Assembly (NCBI GenBank): GCA_947491025.1
Contig: CANLIC010000020.1
Location: 18,603-82,602, forward strand
DNA: 64,000 bases
Reading direction: 5' to 3'
DNA from: Myxococcales bacterium
Lineage (GTDB): Bacteria > Myxococcota_A > UBA9042
Every line of letters starts with the position of its first letter. Position 1 is the first letter of the stretch. Below are positions 46,070-54,164 of this stretch, piece by piece. The notes under the pieces were generated by a model. The model made no database searches, was not told the DNA's origin, and saw only the letters and a program-made list of their open reading frames with translations. The translations under genes and the position numbers were made by a program.

Positions 46070-46651
46070 ATGCGCATCGACTCGCCGGACGCCAGCCCCC
46101 GCCCCAAGCGCCCGCCGCGCTGGCCCCGCTGGTCATGCCTTGCGTGCTTGCTGCTGATCGCGCTCGCCGGCCCAGCTTGCAGCGACAACGTCGCGCCGCG
46201 GACGGGTCGAATCAGCGTCGTCACCTATGACAAGTGGCAGGTCGTGCCGCGCGCCGGCGACCCATGGGCGGTCGGGCTGACCGCCGACGTCACCTGCTCC
46301 GAAGCGGCCATCGACACCAAGCGACAAGCGCTAGAGATCGACACCGATTACTGTCCGTGGGTCACGGTTCGGCAGCCGCTGCAGACCGAGATCCGCCAGG
46401 GCGAGACGGTGCGGTTCATCTTCATGCACACCTACCTCTTCAGCGAACCGCCGGCCCGCGCCGTGGCTGAGCTGCGGATCGGCGGCGAACGCTACTGGCA
46501 GATGGACGTCGCGATGCCGCAGCACGAGGCGGTGCACAAGCCGACTTGGAAGGCAGCGCGCGAGGTCGCGGCGGGGACCCTGGTCGAGTTCCACGTCCAC
46601 AACCACGGCGACAACAGCTACGCCTTCATCGACTTGACGACGGGGGACTGA
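46070..46651 (+). CDS. Small lipoprotein of unknown function
   Basis: The protein has 193 residues. A basic, Pro-rich N-terminus leads to a hydrophobic helix and lipobox LAGPAC. The mature part is rich in Trp, His and Tyr (YDKWQVVPRAGDPWAVGL, VRFIFMHTYLFSEPP, ERYWQMDVAMPQHEAVHKP, EFHVHNHGDNSYAFIDL). The strand pattern and the C-terminal His-rich motif suggest a beta-sandwich, perhaps cupredoxin-like, but no certain metal site is seen. I chose the ATG at 46070; an in-frame ATG about 40 bases upstream would only lengthen the cytoplasmic tail. The CcmH-like gene follows after 14 bases, so a shared role in the envelope is possible. Confidence 0.55.
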   Translation: MRIDSPDASPRPKRPPRWPRWSCLACLLLIALAGPACSDNVAPRTGRISVVTYDKWQVVPRAGDPWAVGLTADVTCSEAAIDTKRQALEIDTDYCPWVTVRQPLQTEIRQGETVRFIFMHTYLFSEPPARAVAELRIGGERYWQMDVAMPQHEAVHKPTWKAAREVAAGTLVEFHVHNHGDNSYAFIDLTTGD

Positions 46652-46665
46652 CGTTGCGCCAAGCC

Positions 46666-47751
46666 ATGCCCAGCGCGCGCCAGCCTCTTTCGGCCGGGCG
46701 ACCTCCGCGCCTGCACCTGCTGGCGATGTGCGCCGCGCTGGTCACTGCGGCGGCGCCGACCTCTTGGGCCGGGGCAGAGGAGATCCACAGCCCTCTGCCC
46801 ACCCGCGCCCCTGCTGCGCCAAGCCAACTCGCCGCCGACGCGAAAGTCACCGCGGCGGGACTCACACCGGCAGCGCGCGCGGTGGGCACGGCGCTGGCGT
46901 GCGCCTGCTTCGAGAACGCCGAGCTGCGCATCGACGCGAGCCTCTCGCTCGCCGACGCCCGCTGCGACTGTGCTTACGCCGACCGCGTGCGCGCCGATCT
47001 CGCCGAGATCGTCGGCCTCGCCAGCCCCGAGGAGCTGTCGAACAAGGCGGCGATGGCCCTGCGCGTCGAGTCCGAGCTGCTGCCTCGCAGCCCCGACTAC
47101 GAGCGATTGCTCCGCTTCGACGCCGCGGCCTACCGCTACTTTCTGGAGAACGTGCGCTGCATCTGCGAGGGCTGCAAGGCCACGGTCTACTTCTCGAATT
47201 GCCAGCTCACCTGCGCTCCCGCCATCGTCTACAAGCGGCGGGCGCGGGTCTTCCTCGCGAGCGGCATCCCGGTCGACGGTCTCATCGACTTCTACCTCGC
47301 CGAGCACAACGCCACGCACCCGCCACGCGAGCAGGTCACCCGCGAGTTCCTGTTGCCGCGCAAGCAGAAGCAGCGCGGCTGGGGCGTCCCGGCGGCCCTG
47401 ATCGGCGGCGCCATCCTCGGTCTCGGGCTGTTGCTCGGTCGCGTAGCGCGGCGGCGGCAGCGGGCCGATCGCGCGGAGGCCGCCAGCGCCGCCGGGGTGG
47501 CTGAGACGGCGGCAGGGCTGGGCGACGCTTCGGGACCACCGGCGGCCCTGGCGATGACAGCGGCCGAGCGCGCGGCGCTGGAGGAAGCGCTCGACGGGCT
47601 GGATGCCACCGAAGGCGAGGACCTCGATGAGCTCGATGACCTCATCGGTCTCGATGGCGGCGTGAACGCGAAGGACGCCGCCGACGTCGCCAGGCACAGC
47701 GCCCCCAGCAGCGGGGCAAGCGGCCAGGACACTCCGCCCGAGCCACGTTGA
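46666..47751 (+). CDS. Membrane protein with two CcmH/CycL-like Cys motifs
   Basis: The protein has 361 residues. A signal peptide ends near TSWAGAEE. A first segment carries CACFENAELRIDASLSLADARCDCAYADRVRADLAEIVG. A second has ENVRCICEGCKATVYFSNCQLTC and then VYKRRARVFLASGIPVDGLIDFYLAEHN, which resembles the LRCxxC helix region of CcmH/CycL, the thiol oxidoreductase for apocytochrome c. One transmembrane helix follows (VPAALIGGAILGLGLLLG) with an acidic Asp/Leu-rich cytoplasmic tail. The Cys spacing differs from canonical LRCxxCQ, so a role in cytochrome maturation is inference. The ATG at 46666 is used; a TTG at 46654, preceded by GGGGGA, is a plausible alternative that adds four residues. 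Confidence 0.6.
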   Translation: MPSARQPLSAGRPPRLHLLAMCAALVTAAAPTSWAGAEEIHSPLPTRAPAAPSQLAADAKVTAAGLTPAARAVGTALACACFENAELRIDASLSLADARCDCAYADRVRADLAEIVGLASPEELSNKAAMALRVESELLPRSPDYERLLRFDAAAYRYFLENVRCICEGCKATVYFSNCQLTCAPAIVYKRRARVFLASGIPVDGLIDFYLAEHNATHPPREQVTREFLLPRKQKQRGWGVPAALIGGAILGLGLLLGRVARRRQRADRAEAASAAGVAETAAGLGDASGPPAALAMTAAERAALEEALDGLDATEGEDLDELDDLIGLDGGVNAKDAADVARHSAPSSGASGQDTPPEPR

Positions 47752-47775
47752 GCCCGCGCCGACCCCATCGACCCC

Positions 47776-48273
47776 CTAGCCGGTGATCGACACCTTCCAG
47801 ATCGCCCGCGCCCGCGCCACGATTGCGCCTTCGGCGTCGCGCAGCAGCGACTCGGCGTGGAACTCATGGTCGCCGATGCCGTCGGGCACCGTGGCGTCGC
47901 AGGTGGCGGTGATGGTGCCCCGCGCCTTCTTCAGGTAGTCCATCTCGAGGTGGGTGATGATGCCGCGGCCGCGGCCATCGATGGCGAAGATCACCGCCAG
48001 CCCGGTCGAGACCTCGCCGAGGTTCATCAGCGCGATGGCGTGCACGCTCTCGAGGTGATTGCGCACCGCCTTGCGGTCGGCCATCGACACCACGGCGTGG
48101 CCGGCTCGCAGCGACTCGACGGTGCAGTCGATGGTGCCGGTGTAGGGCGCCATGCGGCCAACGGCCTTCGAGAACAGTACCTTACCGCCTGGCAGTCCGT
48201 GGAGGGTGGCCCAGAGCTGCGAGACGGTGGGGCGCTTCTGCAGCAGGGCGGCGAGGTGAAGGGCAACGGCCAT
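47776..48273 (-). CDS. DUF4442-type hotdog-fold thioesterase
   Basis: The protein has 165 residues, typical of DUF4442/PaaI-like thioesterases. The hotdog core is seen as FSKAVGRMAPYTGTIDCTVESLRAGHAVVSMADRKAVRNHLESVHAIALMNLGEVSTGLAVIFAI, where RNHLESVHA and the following helix carry the likely active-site Asn/His and Glu, and a C-terminal strand EGAIVARARAIWKVSI. It would hydrolyse acyl-CoA thioesters. AGGAGG lies five bases before the ATG at 48273. A TTGACG promoter and a palindromic operator lie just upstream, so the gene is probably repressed by a TetR-type or similar regulator not encoded in this window. Confidence 0.82.
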   Translation of the reverse strand: MAVALHLAALLQKRPTVSQLWATLHGLPGGKVLFSKAVGRMAPYTGTIDCTVESLRAGHAVVSMADRKAVRNHLESVHAIALMNLGEVSTGLAVIFAIDGRGRGIITHLEMDYLKKARGTITATCDATVPDGIGDHEFHAESLLRDAEGAIVARARAIWKVSITG

Positions 48274-48300
48274 GGGACCTCCTGGGGCTCGGTTTGCAGC

Positions 48301-48329
48301 ATGACGCGCTGCGTCATCGAGAATGACGC
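48301..48329 (-). promoter_or_regulatory. Palindromic operator for the thioesterase gene
   Basis: ATGACGC-gct-GCGTCAT (48301-48317) is a perfect 17-base inverted repeat, followed after 6 bases by another TGACGC (48324-48329). Symmetric TGACGC/GCGTCA sites are common for TetR/AcrR-family repressors. It sits about 28 bases upstream of the ATG, around the expected transcription start, a good place for repression. Confidence 0.6.
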
Positions 48330-48348
48330 ACGTCGACAGCCGCGTCAA
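48320..48348 (-). promoter_or_regulatory. Candidate promoter for the thioesterase gene
   Basis: Minus strand: TTGACG (48348-48343), 17-base spacer, CATTCT (48325-48320). The -35 box is 5/6 to consensus; the -10 box is poor. The palindrome lies just downstream, overlapping the predicted start. Confidence 0.45.
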
Positions 48349-48489
48349 GGCTTCCTCGCCTGCGCTGCATGGGCGGGGGCGAGGTACGGAACATCAGCGA
48401 GAAAAGCGCCTCTCGCGACCCGGGAGCGCGCAGCCCCCTGAAGCGCAGCGGGTTCACCTGGCGAAAGTGGGGAGGCCAGGTTCGCGTCG

Positions 48490-50010
48490 CTAGGAGGGGA
48501 GGCCGAGGAAGCGCCGCATGCGGGCCAGCATGTCGACCTGTTCCTCGGCGAGCCTGTTGCTCTTCTGCGTCTCATCGAGCTTCTCGCGCGCCGCCAATAG
48601 GCCCACCCGCCGCTTGGCGAGCAGCGACGCGATCGGCCCTGCGAACTCGGGCTTGCTGCGCAACACGACCTGAAACGCCTCTTTCTCCAGCCGCCAGCAC
48701 TCGACGTCGGTGATCGCGACCGCGCTGGCCGCCCGCGGCTCGCCGGTCAGCAGCGACATCTCGCCAAAGACCTCGCCTGGACCAAGCACAGCGACCTCGG
48801 TCTCGAGGCCGTCCGCGGCGACGCGGACGCTGACCTGGCCCTCCAGGATGCAGTAGAGCCAGTGCGCCTGCTGGCCCTGGCGGGTCATCACCTCGCCGCG
48901 GGCGAAGGGCGAATGGATGAGAGCGTCGGCGAGCTGGTCGCGCTCGTCGCCGGTCAGCGGCTCGAAGATCGGAACGTTCTTCAGCGCATCCAGGCGCTTC
49001 TGGTGGTCGGCCGCCCGCTTGCGCTCGCGCCGCTTGCTGTTGTCTTCGGTCATGAAGATGGCGTGCGCGGGCAACGCGAGCGGAATGCCGGCGCGCTCGA
49101 GCGCGGCGTAGAGGCGCAGGCGCACGGCGCCGTCGGTCGGGTCGTCGGCGGCGATGTCGGTGAGCCAGTAGCGCACGGCGTAGCGGGCGACGCTCTCGTG
49201 GAAGTCCATCAGCACGCAGTTGGGCGGCGGCGTGGCGGCGACGTTGTCGAGCGGCGCGCCCCGCATCGCACCCTGCACCGCTTCGATGACGCGCGACGGC
49301 GGGTAGCGGAAGTCGACGTTGAACCACACCCACCGGCGCCACTGCCGGGGCTGGCCGCCGCGCCGGCCGATGACGATGACCGCCTCTTTGACCAAGCGCC
49401 CGTTGGGGAAGAGGATCGTCTCCCAGTTGCGCGTCTCGATCGCCGTGTAGCGCCACCGGATCTCGGCGACGCGGCCGGTGATGTCGCCAATTTTGACCCA
49501 GTCGTCGACGCGGATCGAGCCGTCGAACTGCAGGGTCAGGCCGCCAAGGGTGTTGCCGAGCGTGTCTTGCAGCGAGAGGCCGATGACCGCCGTGACGACC
49601 GCGGACGTGGCGATGAGGGCCGTGAGGTCATAGCCCGAGCGCGAGGTGACAAAGCCGGTGACGACGATGCCGAGCGCGGCGACGCTGATGTCCTCGACCA
49701 GGCGCAAGACGCCGACGCCGAGGCGCGGCAAGATGACCTCAAAGACGATCGTCGCGCTGGAGAGCAACACCACCCAGGCAAAGCCCAGGTGGACGATGAG
49801 GCGCGCCTCGTCGAGGGCGTCGGTGGCAGTCAGGCGCATGATCATCGCGCCGGCCACGCCGAGCAGGTGCAGGACCATGAAGCCGCTGAGGACCCGAATG
49901 CCGCGGTGCCCGTGGGGCGCAAGTCGCTGCGCGAGGGCGGTCATGACGACGAGCGCAATCGCCGAGAGCGTCTGCGACCGCTGCACTTCGTCGATCAGCG
50001 CTTCCAACAC
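48490..50010 (-). CDS. MscS-family mechanosensitive channel with C-terminal cyclic-nucleotide-binding domain
   Basis: The protein has 506 residues. About four membrane helices (residues ~10-155) lead into the MscS pore helix and beta-domain: DLTALIATSAVVTAVIGLSLQDTLGNTLGGLTLQFDGSIRVDDWVKIGDITGRVAEIRWRYTAI, a clear MscS signature. After a Lys/Arg-rich linker (near 320), residues ~335-460 form a cyclic-nucleotide-binding domain: FEPLTGDERDQLADALIHSPFARGEVMTRQGQQAHWLYCILEGQVSV, then LGPGEVFGEMSLLTGEPRAASAVA with the phosphate-binding Gly-Glu-Met and Arg. cNMP-gated MscS proteins (bCNG) open on ligand rather than only tension. GTG start with GAGGG upstream. Upstream lies a TTGACA promoter with direct repeats. 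Confidence 0.88.
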   Translation of the reverse strand: MLEALIDEVQRSQTLSAIALVVMTALAQRLAPHGHRGIRVLSGFMVLHLLGVAGAMIMRLTATDALDEARLIVHLGFAWVVLLSSATIVFEVILPRLGVGVLRLVEDISVAALGIVVTGFVTSRSGYDLTALIATSAVVTAVIGLSLQDTLGNTLGGLTLQFDGSIRVDDWVKIGDITGRVAEIRWRYTAIETRNWETILFPNGRLVKEAVIVIGRRGGQPRQWRRWVWFNVDFRYPPSRVIEAVQGAMRGAPLDNVAATPPPNCVLMDFHESVARYAVRYWLTDIAADDPTDGAVRLRLYAALERAGIPLALPAHAIFMTEDNSKRRERKRAADHQKRLDALKNVPIFEPLTGDERDQLADALIHSPFARGEVMTRQGQQAHWLYCILEGQVSVRVAADGLETEVAVLGPGEVFGEMSLLTGEPRAASAVAITDVECWRLEKEAFQVVLRSKPEFAGPIASLLAKRRVGLLAAREKLDETQKSNRLAEEQVDMLARMRRFLGLPS

Positions 50011-50066
50011 CTTGCCCTCGTGACGGCGTCGAGCCTTTGTCCGCCAAGCGTGGCGCCGATGCCTTG

Positions 50067-50095
50067 CGAATGGCGGATCGACGCGGTGCTGTCAA
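50067..50095 (-). promoter_or_regulatory. Candidate promoter for the MscS gene
   Basis: Minus strand: perfect -35 TTGACA (50095-50090), 17-base spacer, -10 CATTCG (50072-50067). The -10 box is weak, as expected if an activator is needed; direct repeats lie immediately upstream. Confidence 0.4.
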
Positions 50096-50122
50096 GATCG
50101 TGTGACGATTCTGTGACGCGGC
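50090..50122. promoter_or_regulatory. Three 11-base direct repeats, candidate OmpR/PhoB-type activator site
   Basis: TGTCAAGATCG, TGTGACGATTC and TGTGACGCGGC follow each other at exactly 11-base steps (50090, 50101, 50112). Tandem 11-base half-sites are the binding pattern of OmpR/PhoB response regulators. The block overlaps the -35 of the MscS promoter on the minus strand and is about 120 bases upstream of the first gene of the meta-cleavage operon. Confidence 0.5.
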
Positions 50123-50240
50123 CCGCCCGGTGGCATGCTGACGGCCCAGCACGGGCCTTGCGCTGTCGCCGGCTCCTGCCATGCTCTCGGGCGGCCACGG
50201 CGCGGGTTGGGCGCCGGCCGACGGCGGCAAGGAGCCAGGC

Positions 50241-51713
50241 ATGGATCGCGTGCGCGCCTTCATCGATGGCCGCCTGCTGCATCGAGAAGGGGCCCGTTTC
50301 CCGTTGGTCGGGCCGCGTACCGGCGCGCAGGTCGGCGAGGTCGACGAGGCCAGCGCGGCCGAGGTCGACGCCGCGGTCGATGCCGCGCGCCGCGCCCTGG
50401 GCAGCAGCAGCCGTCCGGGCCCGTGGCGCCGCATCAGCCGCGCCGAGCGACTGCGCCTGCTGCGAGCCGTCGCCGACGCCATCGACGCCCGCCGCGACGA
50501 GTTCATCGCCCTCGAGGTGCGCGACACGGGCAAGCCCTTGGCCTTTGCCAGCGCCGTCGACATCCCGCGCGCCGCCGCCAACTTCCGCGCCTTCGCCGAC
50601 GCCCTGGCCGGCGACCACGACGACCTGTTCCGCCAGGCGACCGACAACGGCCGCGGCGCCTTGCACCTGACAGACAGAGCGCCGGTCGGCGTGGTCGGCG
50701 TCATCTGCCCGTGGAACCTGCCGCTGCTGCTCTTGACGTGGAAGGTGGCGCCCGCCCTCGCCTGCGGCAACACCGTCGTCGTCAAACCGAGCGAAGAGAC
50801 GCCCTCGACGGCGACCCTGCTCGGCGAGGTGATGGCCTCGGTCGGCGTGCCGGCCGGCGTCTACAACGTCGTCCACGGCTTTGGCCCCGGCTCGGCGGGC
50901 GCCCACCTTGTGGCCCATGGCGATGTGGCGGCCATCACCTTCACCGGCGAGTCGTCCACCGGCCGCGCCATCGCCGCCGCGGCCGCGCCGACGCTCAAGC
51001 GGCTCTCGTTCGAGCTCGGCGGCAAGAACGCCGCGGTGGTCTTCGCCGACGCCGACCTCGACGCCGCCGTCGCCGGGACGTTGCGCTCGGCGTTTAGCAA
51101 CTGCGGCCAGATCTGCCTGTGCACCGAGCGGGTGTACGTCGCGCGGCCGCTGTTCTCGGCCTTTGTGGAGCGGCTGGCCGCCGGTGCGCGGGCGCTACGG
51201 GTCGGCGATCCCCTGCTGCCCGACACCGAGATGGGGCCGCTCATCTCTGCCGCTCACCGCGACAAAGTCCTGCGCTATTACGCCCTCGCCGCCGAGACAG
51301 GCGCCAAGGTCGTCGCCGGAGGTGGCGCGCAGGAGGTGGCCTCGCCCCTGGTCGGCGGCTTCTACGTGCAGCCGACGGTCTGGACAGGCCTGCCGGACGA
51401 CGCCCGCTGCAACCGCGAAGAGATCTTCGGCCCGGTTTGCCACGTCGCGCCTTTCGACGACGAGGACGAGGCCGTCGCCCGCGTCAACGACAGCGACTAC
51501 GGCCTCGCCGCCGCGCTGTGGACGCGCGATGTCAGCCGCGCCCATCGTGTCAGCGCAGCCCTCGACGTCGGCCTGACCTGGGTCAATACCTGGTACCTGC
51601 GCGATCTCCGCACCCCCTTCGGTGGCATGAAGGCCTCGGGCATCGGCCGAGAAGGCGGGCGCTATGGCTTGGACTTCTATAGCGAACTCAAGACTGTCAC
51701 CCTCCAGCTCTGA
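50241..51713 (+). CDS. amnC: 2-aminomuconate / 2-hydroxymuconate semialdehyde dehydrogenase
   Basis: The protein has 490 residues, typical of DmpC/AmnC aldehyde dehydrogenases. Key features are FTGESSTGRAI (NAD site), FELGGKNAAVV (general base Glu258), NCGQICLCTERVYV (nucleophile Cys292) and REEIFGPV. The NCGQxCLC form is characteristic of hydroxymuconic and aminomuconic semialdehyde dehydrogenases. It oxidises the ring-cleavage semialdehyde to 2-aminomuconate (or 4-oxalocrotonate from 2-hydroxymuconate) with NAD+. The neighbouring RidA-type deaminase and the lack of a 4-oxalocrotonate tautomerase favour the amino version. AAGGAG lies before the ATG at 50241. It is the first gene of the meta-cleavage operon. 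Confidence 0.88.
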   Translation: MDRVRAFIDGRLLHREGARFPLVGPRTGAQVGEVDEASAAEVDAAVDAARRALGSSSRPGPWRRISRAERLRLLRAVADAIDARRDEFIALEVRDTGKPLAFASAVDIPRAAANFRAFADALAGDHDDLFRQATDNGRGALHLTDRAPVGVVGVICPWNLPLLLLTWKVAPALACGNTVVVKPSEETPSTATLLGEVMASVGVPAGVYNVVHGFGPGSAGAHLVAHGDVAAITFTGESSTGRAIAAAAAPTLKRLSFELGGKNAAVVFADADLDAAVAGTLRSAFSNCGQICLCTERVYVARPLFSAFVERLAAGARALRVGDPLLPDTEMGPLISAAHRDKVLRYYALAAETGAKVVAGGGAQEVASPLVGGFYVQPTVWTGLPDDARCNREEIFGPVCHVAPFDDEDEAVARVNDSDYGLAAALWTRDVSRAHRVSAALDVGLTWVNTWYLRDLRTPFGGMKASGIGREGGRYGLDFYSELKTVTLQL

Positions 51714-51785
51714 GGGCGCGACCTGTCGCCCTTGGGCAGAGACCGCCACCTCCAGCCTGCCGCCCCCGTGCGCCAGGGAGCCGCA

Positions 51786-52223
51786 ATGACCGCCACCGTC
51801 CGCCACGTCCGGCCGAGCGCTGCGTCTGCACTCGCCCACTATCCGCACGCCGTCGAGGCCGGAGGGCTGGTCTTCGTCAGCGGCACCAGCAGCCGCCGCG
51901 CCGACGGCAGCCACGAGGGTGTGACGCTCGAGCGCGACGCGCAGGGCGTCCTCGTCGCCGTCCGCCGCGACGCCTACGCCCAGACCGCGGCGGTGCTGCG
52001 CAACATCGAAGGGCACCTGCAGAGCGCCGGCTGCACGCTCGGCGACGCCGTTGACGCCACGGTCTTTCTGGTCGACATGGCGGACTACGCAGCGATGAAC
52101 GCCGCCTGGAACGCCGCCTATCCCGATCCCGCGGCGGCTCCCGCGCGAACGACGGTCGCCGTCGCCGCCCTGCCCCACCCGCACCTGCTGGTCGAGGTCA
52201 AACTCACCGCCCGCAAGCCCTAG
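51786..52223 (+). CDS. amnD: RidA-fold 2-aminomuconate deaminase
   Basis: The protein has 145 residues. It is a RidA/YjgF-fold protein of the aminomuconate deaminase subgroup: HYPHAVEAGGLVFVSGTSSRRADGS at the N-terminus, DATVFLVDMADYAAMNAAWNAAYPD in the middle, and PARTTVAVAALPHPHLLVEVKL at the end, where the Arg and the PHPHL stretch are characteristic. The reaction is 2-aminomuconate to 4-oxalocrotonate plus ammonia. General RidA proteins, which hydrolyse 2-aminoacrylate, are shorter and lack these motifs. AGGGAG lies before the ATG at 51786. It stands between the semialdehyde dehydrogenase and the hydratase, exactly where amn and nba gene clusters keep this gene. Confidence 0.8.
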   Translation: MTATVRHVRPSAASALAHYPHAVEAGGLVFVSGTSSRRADGSHEGVTLERDAQGVLVAVRRDAYAQTAAVLRNIEGHLQSAGCTLGDAVDATVFLVDMADYAAMNAAWNAAYPDPAAAPARTTVAVAALPHPHLLVEVKLTARKP

Positions 52224-52244
52224 CGGCCATCCCGGAGGCGCCTG

Positions 52245-53090
52245 ATGGCGATGACCCGCATTGAGATGCTGCAGACGCCGGCCCTGACCGGGATGCCGGA
52301 GCCGTCGCTCGGCGAAGACCTGCTCCTCGCCCTGGCCGCCGAGCTGGAGACGGCGCGCCGTGAGGCCCGCGGCGTTGCCCCGCTGACCGAGCGCCATCCT
52401 GGCATGAACCTGGCCGACGCCTACGGCATCGCCGGAGCCGGGATGCAACAGCGCGAACGGGCGGGTGCACGCCGCGTCGGCGCCAAAATCGGCCTGACCT
52501 CGCGGGCCGTTCAGCGCCAGCTCGGCGTGGACGCTCCGGATTTTGGGGTGCTCACCGCCGACATGGCCATCGCCGACGGTGGTGCTTTCGTGCGGGCGGG
52601 CGCCATCGCCGCGCGCGCCGAGGCCGAGATCGCCTTCGTGCTGGGCGCGGACCTACCGCGCACCGGCATCACCGCTGCGACGCTGCTGCGTGCCATCGCC
52701 TTCGCGTTGCCGGCCATCGAGATCGTCGACTCGCGCGTTGCCGATTGGAAGATCAAGCTTTTCGATACCATCGCCGACAACGCCAGCAGCTGTGCCTACG
52801 TCCTCGGCAGCCGCCCCATCGCGGTGAGCGACTTCGACCCCATCCGCTGCGGGATGACGCTGCGCCGCAACGGCGAGGTCGCGAGCACGGGGGTGGGCGC
52901 CGCCTGCCTCGGGTCGCCGATCGCCGCCGCGTGCTGGCTGGCCGAGACGATGGGCCGCCTCGGGGAGCCGCTGCGCGCCGGCGACATCGTGCTGTCTGGG
53001 GCCCTCGGGCCGGTGGTGCCGGTCGAGGCCGGCGACCGCCTCGAGGCCGAGATCTCGGGCCTGGGCAAGGTCTCGTTCACGGTCATCTAG
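52245..53090 (+). CDS. dmpE: 2-keto-4-pentenoate hydratase
   Basis: The protein has 281 residues with an extended N-terminus compared with E. coli MhpD (~269). The fumarylacetoacetase-like hydratase core is VGAKIGLTSRAVQRQLGVDAPDFGVLTADM, AEAEIAFVLGADL (metal-binding Glu pair) and ALPAIEIVDSRVADWKIKLFDTIADNAS. SRVADWKI distinguishes it from the decarboxylase at 9289-10122 (SRYRDFRF). It adds water to 2-hydroxypenta-2,4-dienoate to give 4-hydroxy-2-oxovalerate. GGAGG sits before the ATG. It belongs to the same operon as the dehydrogenase and deaminase. Confidence 0.9.
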   Translation: MAMTRIEMLQTPALTGMPEPSLGEDLLLALAAELETARREARGVAPLTERHPGMNLADAYGIAGAGMQQRERAGARRVGAKIGLTSRAVQRQLGVDAPDFGVLTADMAIADGGAFVRAGAIAARAEAEIAFVLGADLPRTGITAATLLRAIAFALPAIEIVDSRVADWKIKLFDTIADNASSCAYVLGSRPIAVSDFDPIRCGMTLRRNGEVASTGVGAACLGSPIAAACWLAETMGRLGEPLRAGDIVLSGALGPVVPVEAGDRLEAEISGLGKVSFTVI

Positions 53091-53213
53091 GCTCGGGCGC
53101 GGCGCCGCTGACCGCGGCCGGGACGCCGCTGGCGCCTGGCGACTCGCTTTGCCATCATCGACGCCGCCGCGCCGCCTGCCGGCGCCGCCAGGAATGCCAG
53201 CCCCCGGAGCCCC

Positions 53214-54164
53214 ATGTCAGCGCCCGCCACCGCCTGCGCCATCCTCGGCAGCGGCCACATCGGCAGCGACCTCGCCGCCAAGATCGCCCGCTCGAAGCAC
53301 CTGCGCCTCTGCGCCATGGCCGGCGTCGACCGCGACAGCCAGGGCCTGCAACGCGCCGCCGCCGCTGGCATCTTCACCACCGCCGACGGTCTCGAGGGCC
53401 TGCGGGCCCACCCCAGCTACGCCGATGTCGCCCTCGTCTTCGACGCCACGAGCGCCCAGGCCCACCTCGCCCACGCCCCCGTGTTGCGCGCCGACGGCAA
53501 GGCGGCCATCGACCTGACGCCGGCGGCGGTCGGCCCCTTCGTGGTGCCGATCGCCAACCTCAGCGCCCACCTCGCGGCTTTCGGCCCGGGCGGCGGGCGC
53601 AACGTCAACATGGTCACCTGCGGCGGCCAGGCCACGATCCCCATCGTGTGGGCGGCCAGCCGGGTGACGACGGTCCACTACGCCGAGATCGTCGCCGCCA
53701 TCGCCAGTCGCTCAGCCGGGCCGGGCACCCGCGCCAACATCGATGAATTCACCCGTACCACGGCGCACGGCCTCGAGGTGGTGGGCGGCGCGCGCCGCGG
53801 CAAGGCCATCATCGTGCTCAACCCGGCCGAGCCGCCGCTGATCATGCGCGATACCGTGCATCTGCTGGTCGCCGAGTGCGACGCCGAGGCGCTTGAGGCG
53901 GAGATCCGAAGCGCGATCGCCGAGGTGCAGACCTACGTGCCCGGCTACCGGCTGGCGGCGCCGATCGTCTTGCAGCCGGCCAAGGCAGCGCGGGTGCCAG
54001 GCCTCGGCGTCGTCGACGGCGTGCACGTCACCGTGCTGCTCGAGGTCGCTGGCGCCGGCGACTGGCTGCCGACCTACGCCGGCAACCTCGACATCATGAC
54101 CTCGGCGGCGCTGCGCATGGGCGAGCTGCTGGCTCAGGGCGGCGAGCTCGGAGGTGCCCGATGA
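53214..54164 (+). CDS. dmpF: Acetaldehyde dehydrogenase (acylating)
   Basis: The protein has 316 residues (MhpF/DmpF ~312). The N-terminal NAD-binding fold starts [16 protein letters not shown]. The catalytic Cys is in [12 protein letters not shown] (Cys136). [15 protein letters not shown] and the C-terminal [13 protein letters not shown] match the family. It converts acetaldehyde, CoA and NAD+ to acetyl-CoA and forms a channelling complex with the aldolase encoded next. A 123-base gap without a recognised element separates it from the hydratase. The stop overlaps the aldolase ATG by 4 bases. Confidence 0.95.
   Translation: MSAPATACAILGSGHIGSDLAAKIARSKHLRLCAMAGVDRDSQGLQRAAAAGIFTTADGLEGLRAHPSYADVALVFDATSAQAHLAHAPVLRADGKAAIDLTPAAVGPFVVPIANLSAHLAAFGPGGGRNVNMVTCGGQATIPIVWAASRVTTVHYAEIVAAIASRSAGPGTRANIDEFTRTTAHGLEVVGGARRGKAIIVLNPAEPPLIMRDTVHLLVAECDAEALEAEIRSAIAEVQTYVPGYRLAAPIVLQPAKAARVPGLGVVDGVHVTVLLEVAGAGDWLPTYAGNLDIMTSAALRMGELLAQGGELGGAR

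Noticed and set aside
50241..53090. Catechol-type (2-hydroxymuconate) pathway
   Set aside because: Kept only as alternative: the RidA-fold deaminase is present and a tautomerase is absent.
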